Assembly: GCF_004364335.1 (NCBI RefSeq)
Contig: NZ_SOCR01000013.1
Location: 116,649 to 180,648, forward strand
Reading direction: 5' to 3'
From: Pseudomonas graminis
GTDB taxonomy: Bacteria; Pseudomonadota; Gammaproteobacteria; Pseudomonadales; Pseudomonadaceae
DNA: 64,000 nt
Position numbers and translations under genes: made by a program. Positions 26,101-33,647 of this stretch are shown piece after piece; position 1 is the stretch's first letter; each line of letters opens with the position of its first letter. A model generated the notes under the pieces. The model was given only the letters and a program-made list of their open reading frames with translations. It was not told the origin of the DNA and did no database searches.

Positions 26101-28395
26101 GTTCGCTGGCTGCGACAGCACGAGCACGTCGCTGATCGCTGCGCCGGGCGCGTTGTCGCACACGATCGCCAAAGCAAACACTTCGGTGACAGTGGCGCCC
26201 GCCCCTGACCTCAGGGAGCGGAGGGGCGAGTCGAGCACCTGACTCACCATGGCTGAGGCCGCAGCGCTCAGCTCTGCCTTTCGCTGCATCAATGCCAAGT
26301 CCAGGCGCAAGGCATCCTCGCGTAAGCTCAAGGCCATCGCCACCGGCTGAAGCTGGCGATCTCCGAGACGCGCGTTGCCGATTTGTGATTGTCGGAAGTG
26401 CTCAAGATAGCGTGCAGCAAAATCCGTGGCCGCCCGCTCAATCAGAAAATTCACCAGCTCCATGTCAAAGTTCGCCGCATCACTGTCTGACGGCACGATG
26501 ATCTGAGCAGTGTGTGCAAGAGGGCTGCGGCGATGACCGCTCACGCGTTCGAGCAGCAACGACACCAGGTCGCTGGAGAAGACTCGCAGGGATTCACTCA
26601 CCGCAACCGAGTTCATTTCCACATCCGATGAATCGAGCGGCGATGACTGCAACCAACGCACTCGCACATCTCGCGCCAGCAGCTGCGTGGGTGAAGCGAC
26701 GCAGATATAAGCCTGAAGCGCCGTTTCGGCGTAGCTAACCAACGCGTTGTCCAGTTCGCGCAAATGCTCGGCGCCCGCGTCGGAAACCTGGGTTCGCTCC
26801 AGCCATGACGGTGCGAGTTGTTGCGGAGCCGGCGCGCGATCCCGGGTTCTGTCGTCAGGAAAGAGTGCGGTCTCGTCGGGGTCGCTGACTGAGTCAACCA
26901 GAACCAGGTCGTCAGTTTCACTCTGCTCCCACGTTCGGCTGAAATTCAGCGGCACGTTCGACGTCCATCGCCCTACACTGAAATGCTGCTGCCGCGGGTC
27001 GATCAACCGACGCACGTCCAGCGCATCGTCGAACATGGCCGACATCTTCTCGGCCCGTGTCTTCAAGCGGCAGACGTGCTGCAGATTACGAAGCTGCATC
27101 GTGAAAATTGACTCCACCCGCTCGGCGACCAACGGCCCGACGATGTCCTCAAGCAGCAGCTCGAACTCATCCGCCCGCAGAAGAAGTGACTGATCCGCCA
27201 GATCCAGACCAGCACTTAGAATCTCGCCGCCTTCAGGGGTCAAGCAGAACGCCGTGAGCGCCGAGAGGCTCTCGAACGGTTTGAGCTCGTGGTCCGGCGA
27301 GAACCAGAAGAGTGGCCCCGGTCCGGTCGATCGGACGTCCAGGACAAAGGTGCCGGCCAGGGTTTTTCGTGTGCCATCCGCCCATTGCAGGACGATCTGC
27401 TTGCCGGGCAGATCAGCGTCGATTGCACTGGACGCCCCTCGATCCGCAGGCCTCATGGCCTGGTACTGCGCCTCTGAAAGGGTGCCGTCCCGGACCCGGC
27501 TGTACAGCTCGTGTGACAGGCTGGTCCTGTAGCTTTCGGTGGCGATCTCACGGAAGGGACGACCCTGCGCCGGGGCGTTCCAGAACCGCCCCAGCCATTG
27601 CGAATAGTGCTCGGGCAACTGTGTGACAGCATCGCACAGCGCCTGGGCCATATTGACGGCATCCTGCTCGCTGACCAACCGGCCCTGCGCATCCAGAAAC
27701 TGCCGCCTACCGCCCGGTAATTGACGGAAGCCGCAAAAATCTTCGAACGCCGTTTGCGCAAGGGTTTGCGTGATCAACACGCGTTCCTCGTCGGCGCCGG
27801 AAGCGGGCTGCACGATCCGCATCAAGTGTGTGAGCGGATCGATGGGCAGCAGCGGCGACAATCGGCGCAACTGCAGCGCCAGCGTGTCGGACAACACAGC
27901 GAACAGCGTCGGCGTCAGTCTGAGATGCGCCGTGAGCTGTCGAGTCGAGGCGGCCTGAAACTCAACGATAGCCCGCATCTGGGCGAGGAATGCATCGCCT
28001 TCGACCTTTTGGTATTCAAAGCCCGTCGATGCATTGCCGCCCGCAAATCGCGCGAACAGCCCCGTCAGCAGCGATGGACGATCATCGAACACGGCGAGGC
28101 CGTCAGCGAGCGTGAGCAGGTAAATTCTCGAGTCAGCCGTCTGGGAATGGCTGAATAACAATGCCGCCGACACCTCAAGGGAGGTGGGCAAACCGTCGTT
28201 GAGAACCAGACGATCAACCCGCACCGGGTCAGGGTCAGCCGCTGCACGCTGGCCGGGCGGCGAGAGTGTCAGCTTTCTCAGCCACGCCAGCTCTTCAGGC
28301 TGCAGACGACCGGCGTCGGTGGCGCGATCAAGTTCATGAATGAAACGCTGCCTGAGGGACGCGCTGTGGAAATAAAGGGGAGTAACCGTGGACAT
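23116..28395 (-). CDS. Giant dermonecrotic-toxin-like protein with C-terminal HExxH site
   Basis: A 1759-residue protein without an obvious signal peptide. The N-terminal part (LYFHSASLRQRFIHELDRA) and the middle (about residues 1-1150) resemble the DUF6543 / dermonecrotic-toxin-domain proteins frequent in Pseudomonas. A later piece (LSLYRDSKTQTLYAAVGGTV, then GEDGTPGPLVRLD) is also typical of that group. Near the C-terminus, HELSH at 1629-1633 with a third His at 1639 gives HExxHxxxxxH followed by Asp, a zinc-metallopeptidase pattern close to the metzincin motif but lacking its Gly. I infer a secreted or injected effector with a peptidase warhead; no secretion or immunity gene is adjacent. 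Start ATG 28395 has AAGGAG 9 bp upstream. Confidence 0.75.
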   Translation of the reverse strand: MSTVTPLYFHSASLRQRFIHELDRATDAGRLQPEELAWLRKLTLSPPGQRAAADPDPVRVDRLVLNDGLPTSLEVSAALLFSHSQTADSRIYLLTLADGLAVFDDRPSLLTGLFARFAGGNASTGFEYQKVEGDAFLAQMRAIVEFQAASTRQLTAHLRLTPTLFAVLSDTLALQLRRLSPLLPIDPLTHLMRIVQPASGADEERVLITQTLAQTAFEDFCGFRQLPGGRRQFLDAQGRLVSEQDAVNMAQALCDAVTQLPEHYSQWLGRFWNAPAQGRPFREIATESYRTSLSHELYSRVRDGTLSEAQYQAMRPADRGASSAIDADLPGKQIVLQWADGTRKTLAGTFVLDVRSTGPGPLFWFSPDHELKPFESLSALTAFCLTPEGGEILSAGLDLADQSLLLRADEFELLLEDIVGPLVAERVESIFTMQLRNLQHVCRLKTRAEKMSAMFDDALDVRRLIDPRQQHFSVGRWTSNVPLNFSRTWEQSETDDLVLVDSVSDPDETALFPDDRTRDRAPAPQQLAPSWLERTQVSDAGAEHLRELDNALVSYAETALQAYICVASPTQLLARDVRVRWLQSSPLDSSDVEMNSVAVSESLRVFSSDLVSLLLERVSGHRRSPLAHTAQIIVPSDSDAANFDMELVNFLIERAATDFAARYLEHFRQSQIGNARLGDRQLQPVAMALSLREDALRLDLALMQRKAELSAAASAMVSQVLDSPLRSLRSGAGATVTEVFALAIVCDNAPGAAISDVLVLSQPANPSAGAMLWVGPRGWQHFASVEVLIERILKALRGPRAERLLSLLSEGDQLLLRNHLACSPAKPMRVDMQRVDGHAIRALQQSVLDRQLKNLEQLCARAVRCRFEAQLFIELARSTELDEQLIRTLDNMAVRIDITLFEELLPQWLKSASVADMKTYNEIWRRYYVVSSGHESFLFDIPSLKDYSRDRLIEQFAKDFPGRQWDPDHITVTLRRYVPGFPGVGQIPSGIPAATLSNSESLTDYAVNRFVDIQDGILTVSSVEHPDVMGLLTANYLRSMTRNLDVGASFMVILRQALNPANPDWPRRSRLYAEQLPPMMQAVAMQQKLEGGLSAQAFTYISRVVEMPDGIAREPVGETHVIISPLRLVADDGMTPDTVKGAYVICPRGADRGPVILHAIIHPAFVFREYPDLGALLADIRSDEALQGMLLERMDPEVRKRYDRGGFVEPHLPFAAESFGDVPTHTPGPVTVSLAEVKGNALQFLLADTVNLLIDLGVANTVTTAQADQASLKFLGMLGLEQVLSIMPGKLATMVALWQSRSLLQASAASASGRRWGEAISEFSAALGVMVTAREQAEKDDLIEGELATGEELPPTTFEWAGVKLTADQLKRLRALEARNVSLNDLKRDDLLSLYRDSKTQTLYAAVGGTVYQIQRRSEDGQWMIVGEDGTPGPLVRLDGRQRWQLDIGLKGGGGVLTRMRAEGARRSAEDALIIEATGMPEIRTLYRDRALSIGEAHLQAKRYLENCLDNLNVHAPGTPPDPRVLEILGDFFGVNPPGQDLLIETERAVKLLFDEVMDASLSPYSSPRFVVGSTRPGHESTLAFIIKSDPKKRLFLTERFFRVPPYRVLAEPQGFDLPAHYRAAVLIHELSHLVLRTHDIAYLETNAPFPDLLLGNSANEIKFRSDLERLQREGLSHLSQRDSLFLHMKDGEWSDLDSQDGEACTAVLDLTKSMTLDEARDEFLHDVKKRSRVLMKNADSVTLLILRLGRQNFVVPGH

Positions 28396-28415
28396 TGCCG
28401 CTCCTTGAGCAAAAC

Positions 28416-28446
28416 GCCCACGCCCGGCGGTCAGCCGGGCATGGGC
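28416..28446 (-). terminator. Terminator-like hairpin directly ahead of the toxin start
   Basis: On the minus strand GCCCATGCCCGGC, loop TGACC, GCCGGGCGTGGGC, then GTTTTGC: a 13-bp stem with one G-T pair and a short T run. It ends only about 10 bp before the toxin Shine-Dalgarno. It may terminate the flavin-reductase transcript or act as an attenuator in the toxin leader. Confidence 0.5.
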
Positions 28447-28569
28447 AGGAATGCAAGAAGCGTAGGGAATAACCGTGGGGCATCTGCGTTAAATAATGCT
28501 GTACACGGTGACTGAAATTCAGGCTTAACTGGCGAAGACGCGGCGAATCGGTATCGCCCGCCCTCCCCC

Positions 28570-29133
28570 TTAAACCTTCAGCGTGCGCGCCACATGGCCG
28601 GCGAAGGCATCAATGATGTTCTGCAGGAACGGGCGGGTTTTCTCGTTCAGCTTGCCGTGTTCGTCAAAGAAGGTGCCTGCGTTGCCCAGGTACGCTTCCG
28701 GCTGCTGCATGCACAACACGTCAAGGAACACGAAGCACTGGCGCAAATGCTGGTTGGCGCCAAAACCGCCGATCGCTCCCGGCGACGCACTGACCACTGC
28801 CGCAGGTTTCGCACTGCCCCACGCGCTTTTACCGTAGGGGCGCGAGCCGACGTCGATAGCGTTTTTCAGTGCGCCCGGCACCGAGCGGTTGTATTCCGGG
28901 GTCACGAACAGGAAGCCGTCTGCGCCCTGCAGCGCCTGACGGAAGGCAGTGTACGCAGCGGGCGGCGAATCGACGTCGATGTCTTCGTTGTACAACGGCA
29001 GGTCGCCTATTTCGACGATGCTCAGCTTCAGGCTTGGCGGGGCCAGTTCGGCCAGTGCACGGGCCACTTTGCGGTTGATGGAATCTTTCCTCAAGCTGCC
29101 GACGATGACTGCAATCGAATGAAGCTGGCTCAT
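28570..29133 (-). CDS. NADPH-dependent FMN reductase / quinone reductase
   Basis: A 187-residue flavodoxin-fold oxidoreductase. The FMN phosphate-binding loop is VGSLRKDSINRKVA (about residues 10-23) and the second signature is FVTPEYNRSVPGALKNAIDV. This is the ChrR/YieF/azoreductase-like group, which reduces quinones, chromate or azo dyes with NAD(P)H and lowers oxidative stress; the native substrate is unknown. The frame runs further upstream, but ATG 29133 (MSQLHSIAVIVGSLR) places the first beta strand correctly and has AAGG upstream. It is upstream of, and on the same strand as, the toxin gene but separated by a terminator-like hairpin. Confidence 0.88.
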   Translation of the reverse strand: MSQLHSIAVIVGSLRKDSINRKVARALAELAPPSLKLSIVEIGDLPLYNEDIDVDSPPAAYTAFRQALQGADGFLFVTPEYNRSVPGALKNAIDVGSRPYGKSAWGSAKPAAVVSASPGAIGGFGANQHLRQCFVFLDVLCMQQPEAYLGNAGTFFDEHGKLNEKTRPFLQNIIDAFAGHVARTLKV

Positions 29134-29473
29134 GAAGCGGACCTTCTGCTGTGGGAGGAGACAACAGTTATAGATGAAACATGTGCGAGATTCTGCGTTG
29201 TTTTTCCGTTGCTGATCATCGAAGGGTTCGATGCTGAGAGATTCGCCTTTTGCGTGGCTCTTACGCTGACCGCGCAGGGACGCCACTACCGTTGGTCGCG
29301 ACTATTTTTTAACGCAGCGAAAACTACCCCCGAAAACGGCGGTCTGACTGCCTTAGGCGAATAAGGTCCCCATAGAAATTTGGGAATTACCTTACAAGCG
29401 GACACGGTTTATTCACTCGCGGTGTTAGGATGCGAGCGAAAACGAGCAGTTATTTCCAGAGGTTACAAAGCAA
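29134..29473. other. Divergent intergenic region
   Basis: 340 bp between the flavin reductase and a small plus-strand gene. Presumably it holds both promoters; no convincing -35/-10 pair, repeat or RNA was recognised. Confidence 0.3.
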
Positions 29474-29686
29474 ATGGCTTCAGTTCTAGTTGGGCAATTT
29501 CATGCGAGGGATGCGGAGGGACGCGTTTACTCGGTGCATGAATTCCGTGAATCACAGCCTGACGAGGCTGATGGAAAGGAGCCCGTTTCCACTTATCGCC
29601 TGGCCATTGGCGACCGCGTCAAACATTTGGGCGGAGAGGAATTCGAGTTGATTCAGGGCAAGGTCAAGCTCATACGAGAGCACTGA
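29474..29686 (+). CDS. 70-residue conserved-type hypothetical protein
   Basis: A small acidic soluble protein, no signal or membrane segment, starting MASVLVGQFHARDAEGRVYS. The spacing of short strands (VYSVHEFRE, STYRLAIGDRVKHL, FELIQGKVKLIRE) suggests a small all-beta fold. ATG at 29474 has AGAGG about 10 bp upstream. It stands alone between a divergent flavin reductase and a convergent acetyltransferase. I do not recognise a function. Confidence 0.7.
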   Translation: MASVLVGQFHARDAEGRVYSVHEFRESQPDEADGKEPVSTYRLAIGDRVKHLGGEEFELIQGKVKLIREH

Positions 29687-29764
29687 GACACCGCTGCAAG
29701 CCCACTCTTTCCAGACTTGTCGCCCTTCGCGCGGCGGCGAGTCAGATCGGACGGGCTTGCAGCT

Positions 29765-30334
29765 TCAATCGACGCCCGGCGTGTCGAACAGCAGGTACCA
29801 GAAAATCGCCGATTCCTGCGTCAACGGATCTATCGCGCGATAACGCAGATGATCCACCCCGCCGACCACAAAACCATAGCGCTCATATAACCGGCACGCC
29901 TGCAGATTATTGTTCTGGGTCTCCAGGGTGATGCCCGGCAGGCCGCGCTTGCGGCTCCAGAACTGCGCCACGTCCAGCAGCTTTTGCGCCACACCACTGC
30001 GCCGCGCCCCGGTGTCGACCGCCAGTTCATCGATGTGGGCAAAACCGTTCCAGTGCTGACTGACCACCACGTGCCCGACCGGCTGCTCATCGAGCCAGGC
30101 CACCAGCACGGTGCTGTCGGCGGCGTCCCGATAATTGCAGAATTCTTCGGAATCGATGCCGTAGTTCTTCAAGTAAGGCTCGACGGCATCGACGTGCCAG
30201 TGCGCGACCGGCTCGCCGATCTGCACCCGCGCATAACCGTTGACGGTGAACGTGAATTCGCTGTTGAGGATGTAATCTTCGAAGCACTCGTCAGCGACAC
30301 GAATGCTGAAAGTCGGGCTGGACGTGTTCACCAT
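29765..30334 (-). CDS. GNAT acetyltransferase, streptothricin-acetyltransferase-like
   Basis: A 189-residue GNAT enzyme. Motif A is HIDELAVDTGARRSGVAQKL with the acetyl-CoA loop RRSGVA. The C-terminal half (GITLETQNNNLQACRLYERY, then GFVVGGVDHLRY and AIFWYLLF) closely follows the pattern of SatA-type streptothricin N-acetyltransferases. It would transfer acetyl from acetyl-CoA to an amine, possibly the beta-lysine of streptothricin-like antibiotics; chromosomal homologues may have another substrate. Start ATG 30334 has AGGAGG 6 bp upstream. It is the second gene of no obvious operon, lying 90 bp before dnaQ's stop on the same strand. Confidence 0.8.
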   Translation of the reverse strand: MVNTSSPTFSIRVADECFEDYILNSEFTFTVNGYARVQIGEPVAHWHVDAVEPYLKNYGIDSEEFCNYRDAADSTVLVAWLDEQPVGHVVVSQHWNGFAHIDELAVDTGARRSGVAQKLLDVAQFWSRKRGLPGITLETQNNNLQACRLYERYGFVVGGVDHLRYRAIDPLTQESAIFWYLLFDTPGVD

Positions 30335-30424
30335 GGGCCTCCTGCACCATTACCGGGATCGACATCACCTTCTATCAAGGCCGCCGCTTGACGCAAGCAC
30401 GGCCTTTTTGCGCGGCGGGCGCCG

Positions 30425-31189
30425 TCAGGCTTCGGCCTGGGTCTGCGCTTCGAGCAACTGGGTCCACAGGGCCGGAGCACCGGCGGATTTGGCGATCACG
30501 GCCAGACGCGCTTCGTGCTCGGCCAGCTCGGACTCACTGGCGATGATGATGCGGCCCGGCGTGCGGTTGGCGATGCGGCGGATCTCGGAGGGACGGTCGG
30601 CACCGCCCTCGCCATCGTTGTTGCCGGCCAGCGACAGGGTCGTCTGGCCACCGGTCATTGCCAGATAGACTTCGGCGAGAATCTCGGAGTCGAGCAAGGC
30701 GCCGTGCAGCTCGCGTCCGGAGTTGTCGACGTCGTAGCGTTTGCACAGCGCATCGAGGCTGTTGCGCTGGCCCGGATGACGCTCCCGGGCCATGGCCAGG
30801 GTGTCGAGAATCGTGCAGTAGCTGCTGAGATTGGCGCGATCGTGCTGGCCGATCAGGGCGAATTCGTTGTTCAGAAAGCCGACGTCGAACGCCGCGTTGT
30901 GGATGATCAGCTGAGCGCCTTTGACGAACTCGAAGAATTCGTCGGCGACTTCAACGAAACGCGGTTTGCCGATCAGGAACTGGTCGGTGATGCCGTGAAC
31001 GCCAATGGCGCCCTCGTCACTCTCCCGGTCCGGTTGCAGGTAAACGTGGAAATGCCGCCCGGTCAGGCGCCGGCCGATCAGCTCGACGCAGCCGATCTCG
31101 ATGACCCGGTGGCCGTCGGTGACGGGCATACCGGTGGTCTCGGTATCGAGGACTACCCTTCGTTCAGTGATGATATTTTGTACAGTCAT
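30425..31189 (-). CDS. dnaQ: DNA polymerase III epsilon subunit (proofreading exonuclease)
   Basis: A 254-residue DEDDh 3'-5' exonuclease. ExoI motif VVLDTETTG (about residues 12-20), ExoII in HNAAFDVGFLN, and ExoIII with the catalytic His in HGALLDSEILAEVYLAM are all present. A hydrophilic linker and a C-terminal tail for binding the alpha subunit follow. It proofreads for the replicative polymerase. The start ATG 31189 has GGTAGG just upstream. In Pseudomonas, as in E. coli, rnhA is its neighbour; here both are on the same strand, separated by about 220 bp containing a REP pair. Confidence 0.95.
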   Translation of the reverse strand: MTVQNIITERRVVLDTETTGMPVTDGHRVIEIGCVELIGRRLTGRHFHVYLQPDRESDEGAIGVHGITDQFLIGKPRFVEVADEFFEFVKGAQLIIHNAAFDVGFLNNEFALIGQHDRANLSSYCTILDTLAMARERHPGQRNSLDALCKRYDVDNSGRELHGALLDSEILAEVYLAMTGGQTTLSLAGNNDGEGGADRPSEIRRIANRTPGRIIIASESELAEHEARLAVIAKSAGAPALWTQLLEAQTQAEA

Positions 31190-31286
31190 TGCCTACCGCC
31201 TCAGCTTCAGGCGCGGATATTAGCATGGCTTTTTTTGGCTGTGCGCGCGCGGCTATCGCCTTCTGGCGGCGCGCGCACACTGTTTC

Positions 31287-31375
31287 TGCAGGAGCCGGCT
31301 TGCTGGCGAACGCGTTGTGTCAGGGATGAGGATGTCGGCTGAACGCATGCATTCGCCAGCAAGCTGGCTCCCATA
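31287..31375. repeat. REP pair between rnhA and dnaQ
   Basis: Arms GCAGGAGCCGGCTTGCTGGC and GCCAGCAAGCTGGCTCC in inverted orientation, about 50 bp apart. It lies in the transcribed or spacer region of two essential genes on the same strand. Confidence 0.75.
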
Positions 31376-31412
31376 GTTGTCAACATCCAGCGTCACCAGG
31401 CCAGTGTACTGA

Positions 31413-31865
31413 TCAGGCGTGCTTGATACCGCGCACTTCATCCACGCCACGGTTCGCCAACTGGTCAGCGCGTTCGTTGCCGGGGTGGCCAATGTGCCCG
31501 CGCACCCACTTCCAGCCCACGTTGTGGCGGCTGACCTGCTCGTCCAGCTGCTTCCACAGATCGGCGTTCTTCACCGGCTCTTTTGCCGCTGTCTTCCAGC
31601 CGCGCTTCTTCCAGTTGACCATCCACTCGGTGATGCCTTTCATCACGTATTGCGAGTCGGTCACCAGAACCACTTCGCAAGGCCGCTTCAGTTCTTCGAG
31701 CCCGCGTATGGCGCCGAGCAGCTCCATGCGGTTATTGGTGGTGTTGGCTTCACCGCCCCAGAGTTCTTTTTCGACGCCTTTGCACACCAGCAACGCGCCC
31801 CAGCCGCCGGGACCCGGGTTGCCCTTGCAGGCGCCATCGGTGAAGAGTTCTACGGTATCGCTCAT
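31413..31865 (-). CDS. rnhA: Ribonuclease HI
   Basis: A 150-residue RNase H type 1, degrading RNA in RNA-DNA hybrids. Catalytic acidic residues are in LFTDGACKGNPGPGG, MELLGAIRGLE, VTDSQYVMKG and NERADQLA. The basic handle region KKRGWKTAAKEPVKN is present, as in E. coli RNase HI. Length is normal. It lies 45 bp downstream of a methyltransferase gene on the same strand and upstream of dnaQ. Start ATG 31865. Confidence 0.96.
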   Translation of the reverse strand: MSDTVELFTDGACKGNPGPGGWGALLVCKGVEKELWGGEANTTNNRMELLGAIRGLEELKRPCEVVLVTDSQYVMKGITEWMVNWKKRGWKTAAKEPVKNADLWKQLDEQVSRHNVGWKWVRGHIGHPGNERADQLANRGVDEVRGIKHA

Positions 31866-31910
31866 TACGATGTTTCCAGAAATTGAGAAAGCGTGGCGCC
31901 AGCCGGAGAA

Positions 31911-32669
31911 TCAAGGCTCGGGCGTGCGCCGATTGACCTTGGCCATCGGCAGCGGCAGCAGTTTGCCCATCGGCTCGCGGCGCGGCATGCGCACGGGCCG
32001 CAGCCCCACACTCATCTTGCGCGCGATCAATAGATAGAAGCCGCCGCCGGGACTTTGCCAGCCATCGCCGAGACGTTCGAGTCCGGCCAGACGAGCCTGC
32101 CACTTGGGCGAAGCGAGCGGCGGACGATAGCACCCGAAGCGGCGTTTCTCCAGCGCGAAGCCCAGCAGGTTGAGCCAGTCGCCGACCCGTGAAGGCGAGA
32201 TGCAACGCGCCCTGCGCAGGGCGTCGTTGGCGAAGAAATGACGGATGCCCCAAGTGCTCCACGGATTGATGCCGACGATCACCAGATGCCCGCCGGGACG
32301 CACGCTGCTGGCGGCTTCGCGCAACAGGCCGTGGGGCGACAGACAAAAATCCAGGCCGTGCTGCATGACCACCACATCGGCAGCGTGCTCGCTCAACGGC
32401 CAGGCCTGCTCTTCGCAGACAATCTCCACACCCGGCAACGGCGCACCCAGTCGCACGTTGCGCTGCACTTGCTTCGCCGCCGGCGGGGTTTGCGCGGACG
32501 GGCCGTAGTGCACCAGATAGCCGCCAAAAAAACGCTCGAGCTCTTGTTCCAGCACACGGCTTTCTTCTTCCAGCAACAACTGCCCCAGAGGCCCGGACAG
32601 CCAGTCGCGGGCGGCGCTGATCAGCTCAAGCCACTCGGGATCGGCCTGGGCGAACGCTTCATCGGTCAT
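31911..32669 (-). CDS. Class I SAM-dependent methyltransferase near gloB/rnhA
   Basis: A 252-residue methyltransferase-like protein. The classic SAM motif I (GxGxG) is not evident; motif-II-like ADVVVMQHGLDFCLSPHGLL and post-II VRPGGHLVIVGINPWSTWGI are clear, so it belongs to the Methyltransf_11-type group. This gene is commonly found divergent from gloB in gamma-proteobacteria, where its substrate is unknown. The C-tail is basic and Pro/Arg-rich. Start: ATG 32669 with GGAG 8 bp upstream rather than an ATG eight codons earlier. It is probably cotranscribed with rnhA. Confidence 0.8.
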   Translation of the reverse strand: MTDEAFAQADPEWLELISAARDWLSGPLGQLLLEEESRVLEQELERFFGGYLVHYGPSAQTPPAAKQVQRNVRLGAPLPGVEIVCEEQAWPLSEHAADVVVMQHGLDFCLSPHGLLREAASSVRPGGHLVIVGINPWSTWGIRHFFANDALRRARCISPSRVGDWLNLLGFALEKRRFGCYRPPLASPKWQARLAGLERLGDGWQSPGGGFYLLIARKMSVGLRPVRMPRREPMGKLLPLPMAKVNRRTPEP

Positions 32670-32768
32670 TTCCGGTCTCCATGAGAGGGTCATTGCGATA
32701 GAGACTCGCCTCGAGTCTGTTCAGACCCTAAGATGCTTCTCTATGTTTCCAGCCAAGCGAACCGCGCC

Positions 32769-33548
32769 ATGATACAGGTCGATGCCCTGCCCGCTTTCAG
32801 CGATAACTACATCTGGTTGTTACAAGACAATGCCGTCAAACGCTGCGCCGTGGTCGACCCGGGTGATGCCGCTCCGGTCATTGCCTGGCTTGAGCGCAAC
32901 CCGGACTGGCGCCTGACCGACATTCTCATCACCCATCACCACGCCGACCACACCGGCGGCGTCGCGCAACTTAAAACGCTGACCGGCGCCAAGGTCTACG
33001 GCCCGGCCAACGAGAAGATTCCGGCGCGGGACGTGGCCCTGTCCGACAACGATCAGCTCACCGTACTCGGCCTGACATTCAACGTCCATGCAGTCCCCGG
33101 CCACACCTTGGGCCACATCGCCTTTTACCATGCCGACGCCCAACAGCCGCTGCTGTTCTGCGGCGACACGCTGTTCGCCGCCGGTTGCGGCCGGCTGTTC
33201 GAAGGCACCCCGCAGCAGATGCATCATTCCCTGAGCCGGCTCGCCGAGCTGCCTGACAGCACCCTCGTCTACTGCGCCCACGAATACACCCTGAGCAATC
33301 TGCGCTTTGCCGTCGCGGTCGAGCCGGACAATGCCGAGGTGTTGCAACGCTTCGAGCAAGTGACGCAATGGCGTGCGCAAAATCGCATCAGCGTGCCGTC
33401 GACACTGGCACTGGAGCGCAAGACCAATCCCTTTCTGCGGGCCGCCGTCATCTCCGTGAAACAAAAAGCAGACGAACGGAGCGGAACCCTCAACGCAACG
33501 CCTGCAGAGGTCTTTGCCGTGCTGCGGGCATGGAAAGATAAGTTCTAA
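32769..33548 (+). CDS. gloB: Hydroxyacylglutathione hydrolase (glyoxalase II)
   Basis: A 259-residue metallo-beta-lactamase-fold enzyme that hydrolyses S-lactoylglutathione to lactate and glutathione, completing methylglyoxal detoxification. The binuclear metal motif THHHADHTGG is at residues 55-64. VPGHTLGHI and the bridging-Asp region LFCGDTLFAAGCGRLFEG follow, and the C-terminal glutathione-binding part includes CAHEYTLSNLRFA and ERKTNPFLR. Length is normal. I choose ATG 32769 (MIQVDALPAF), where family members begin; an in-frame ATG 12 codons earlier lacks similarity. Confidence 0.95.
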   Translation: MIQVDALPAFSDNYIWLLQDNAVKRCAVVDPGDAAPVIAWLERNPDWRLTDILITHHHADHTGGVAQLKTLTGAKVYGPANEKIPARDVALSDNDQLTVLGLTFNVHAVPGHTLGHIAFYHADAQQPLLFCGDTLFAAGCGRLFEGTPQQMHHSLSRLAELPDSTLVYCAHEYTLSNLRFAVAVEPDNAEVLQRFEQVTQWRAQNRISVPSTLALERKTNPFLRAAVISVKQKADERSGTLNATPAEVFAVLRAWKDKF

Positions 33549-33582
33549 ACAGGCTGCGAATCAGCACGGAAATTCTGAAAGG

Positions 33583-33611
33583 TTGACCGTTCAGCAGCCA
33601 CTTTCTAGAAT
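33583..33611 (+). promoter_or_regulatory. Sigma-70 promoter of mltD
   Basis: TTGACC, exactly 17 bp, TAGAAT, ending about 36 bp before the mltD ATG. Both hexamers differ from consensus by one base. Confidence 0.65.
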
Positions 33612-33647
33612 CGCCCGACATTTTCGCCTGGAACTATCCCCCAGCCA

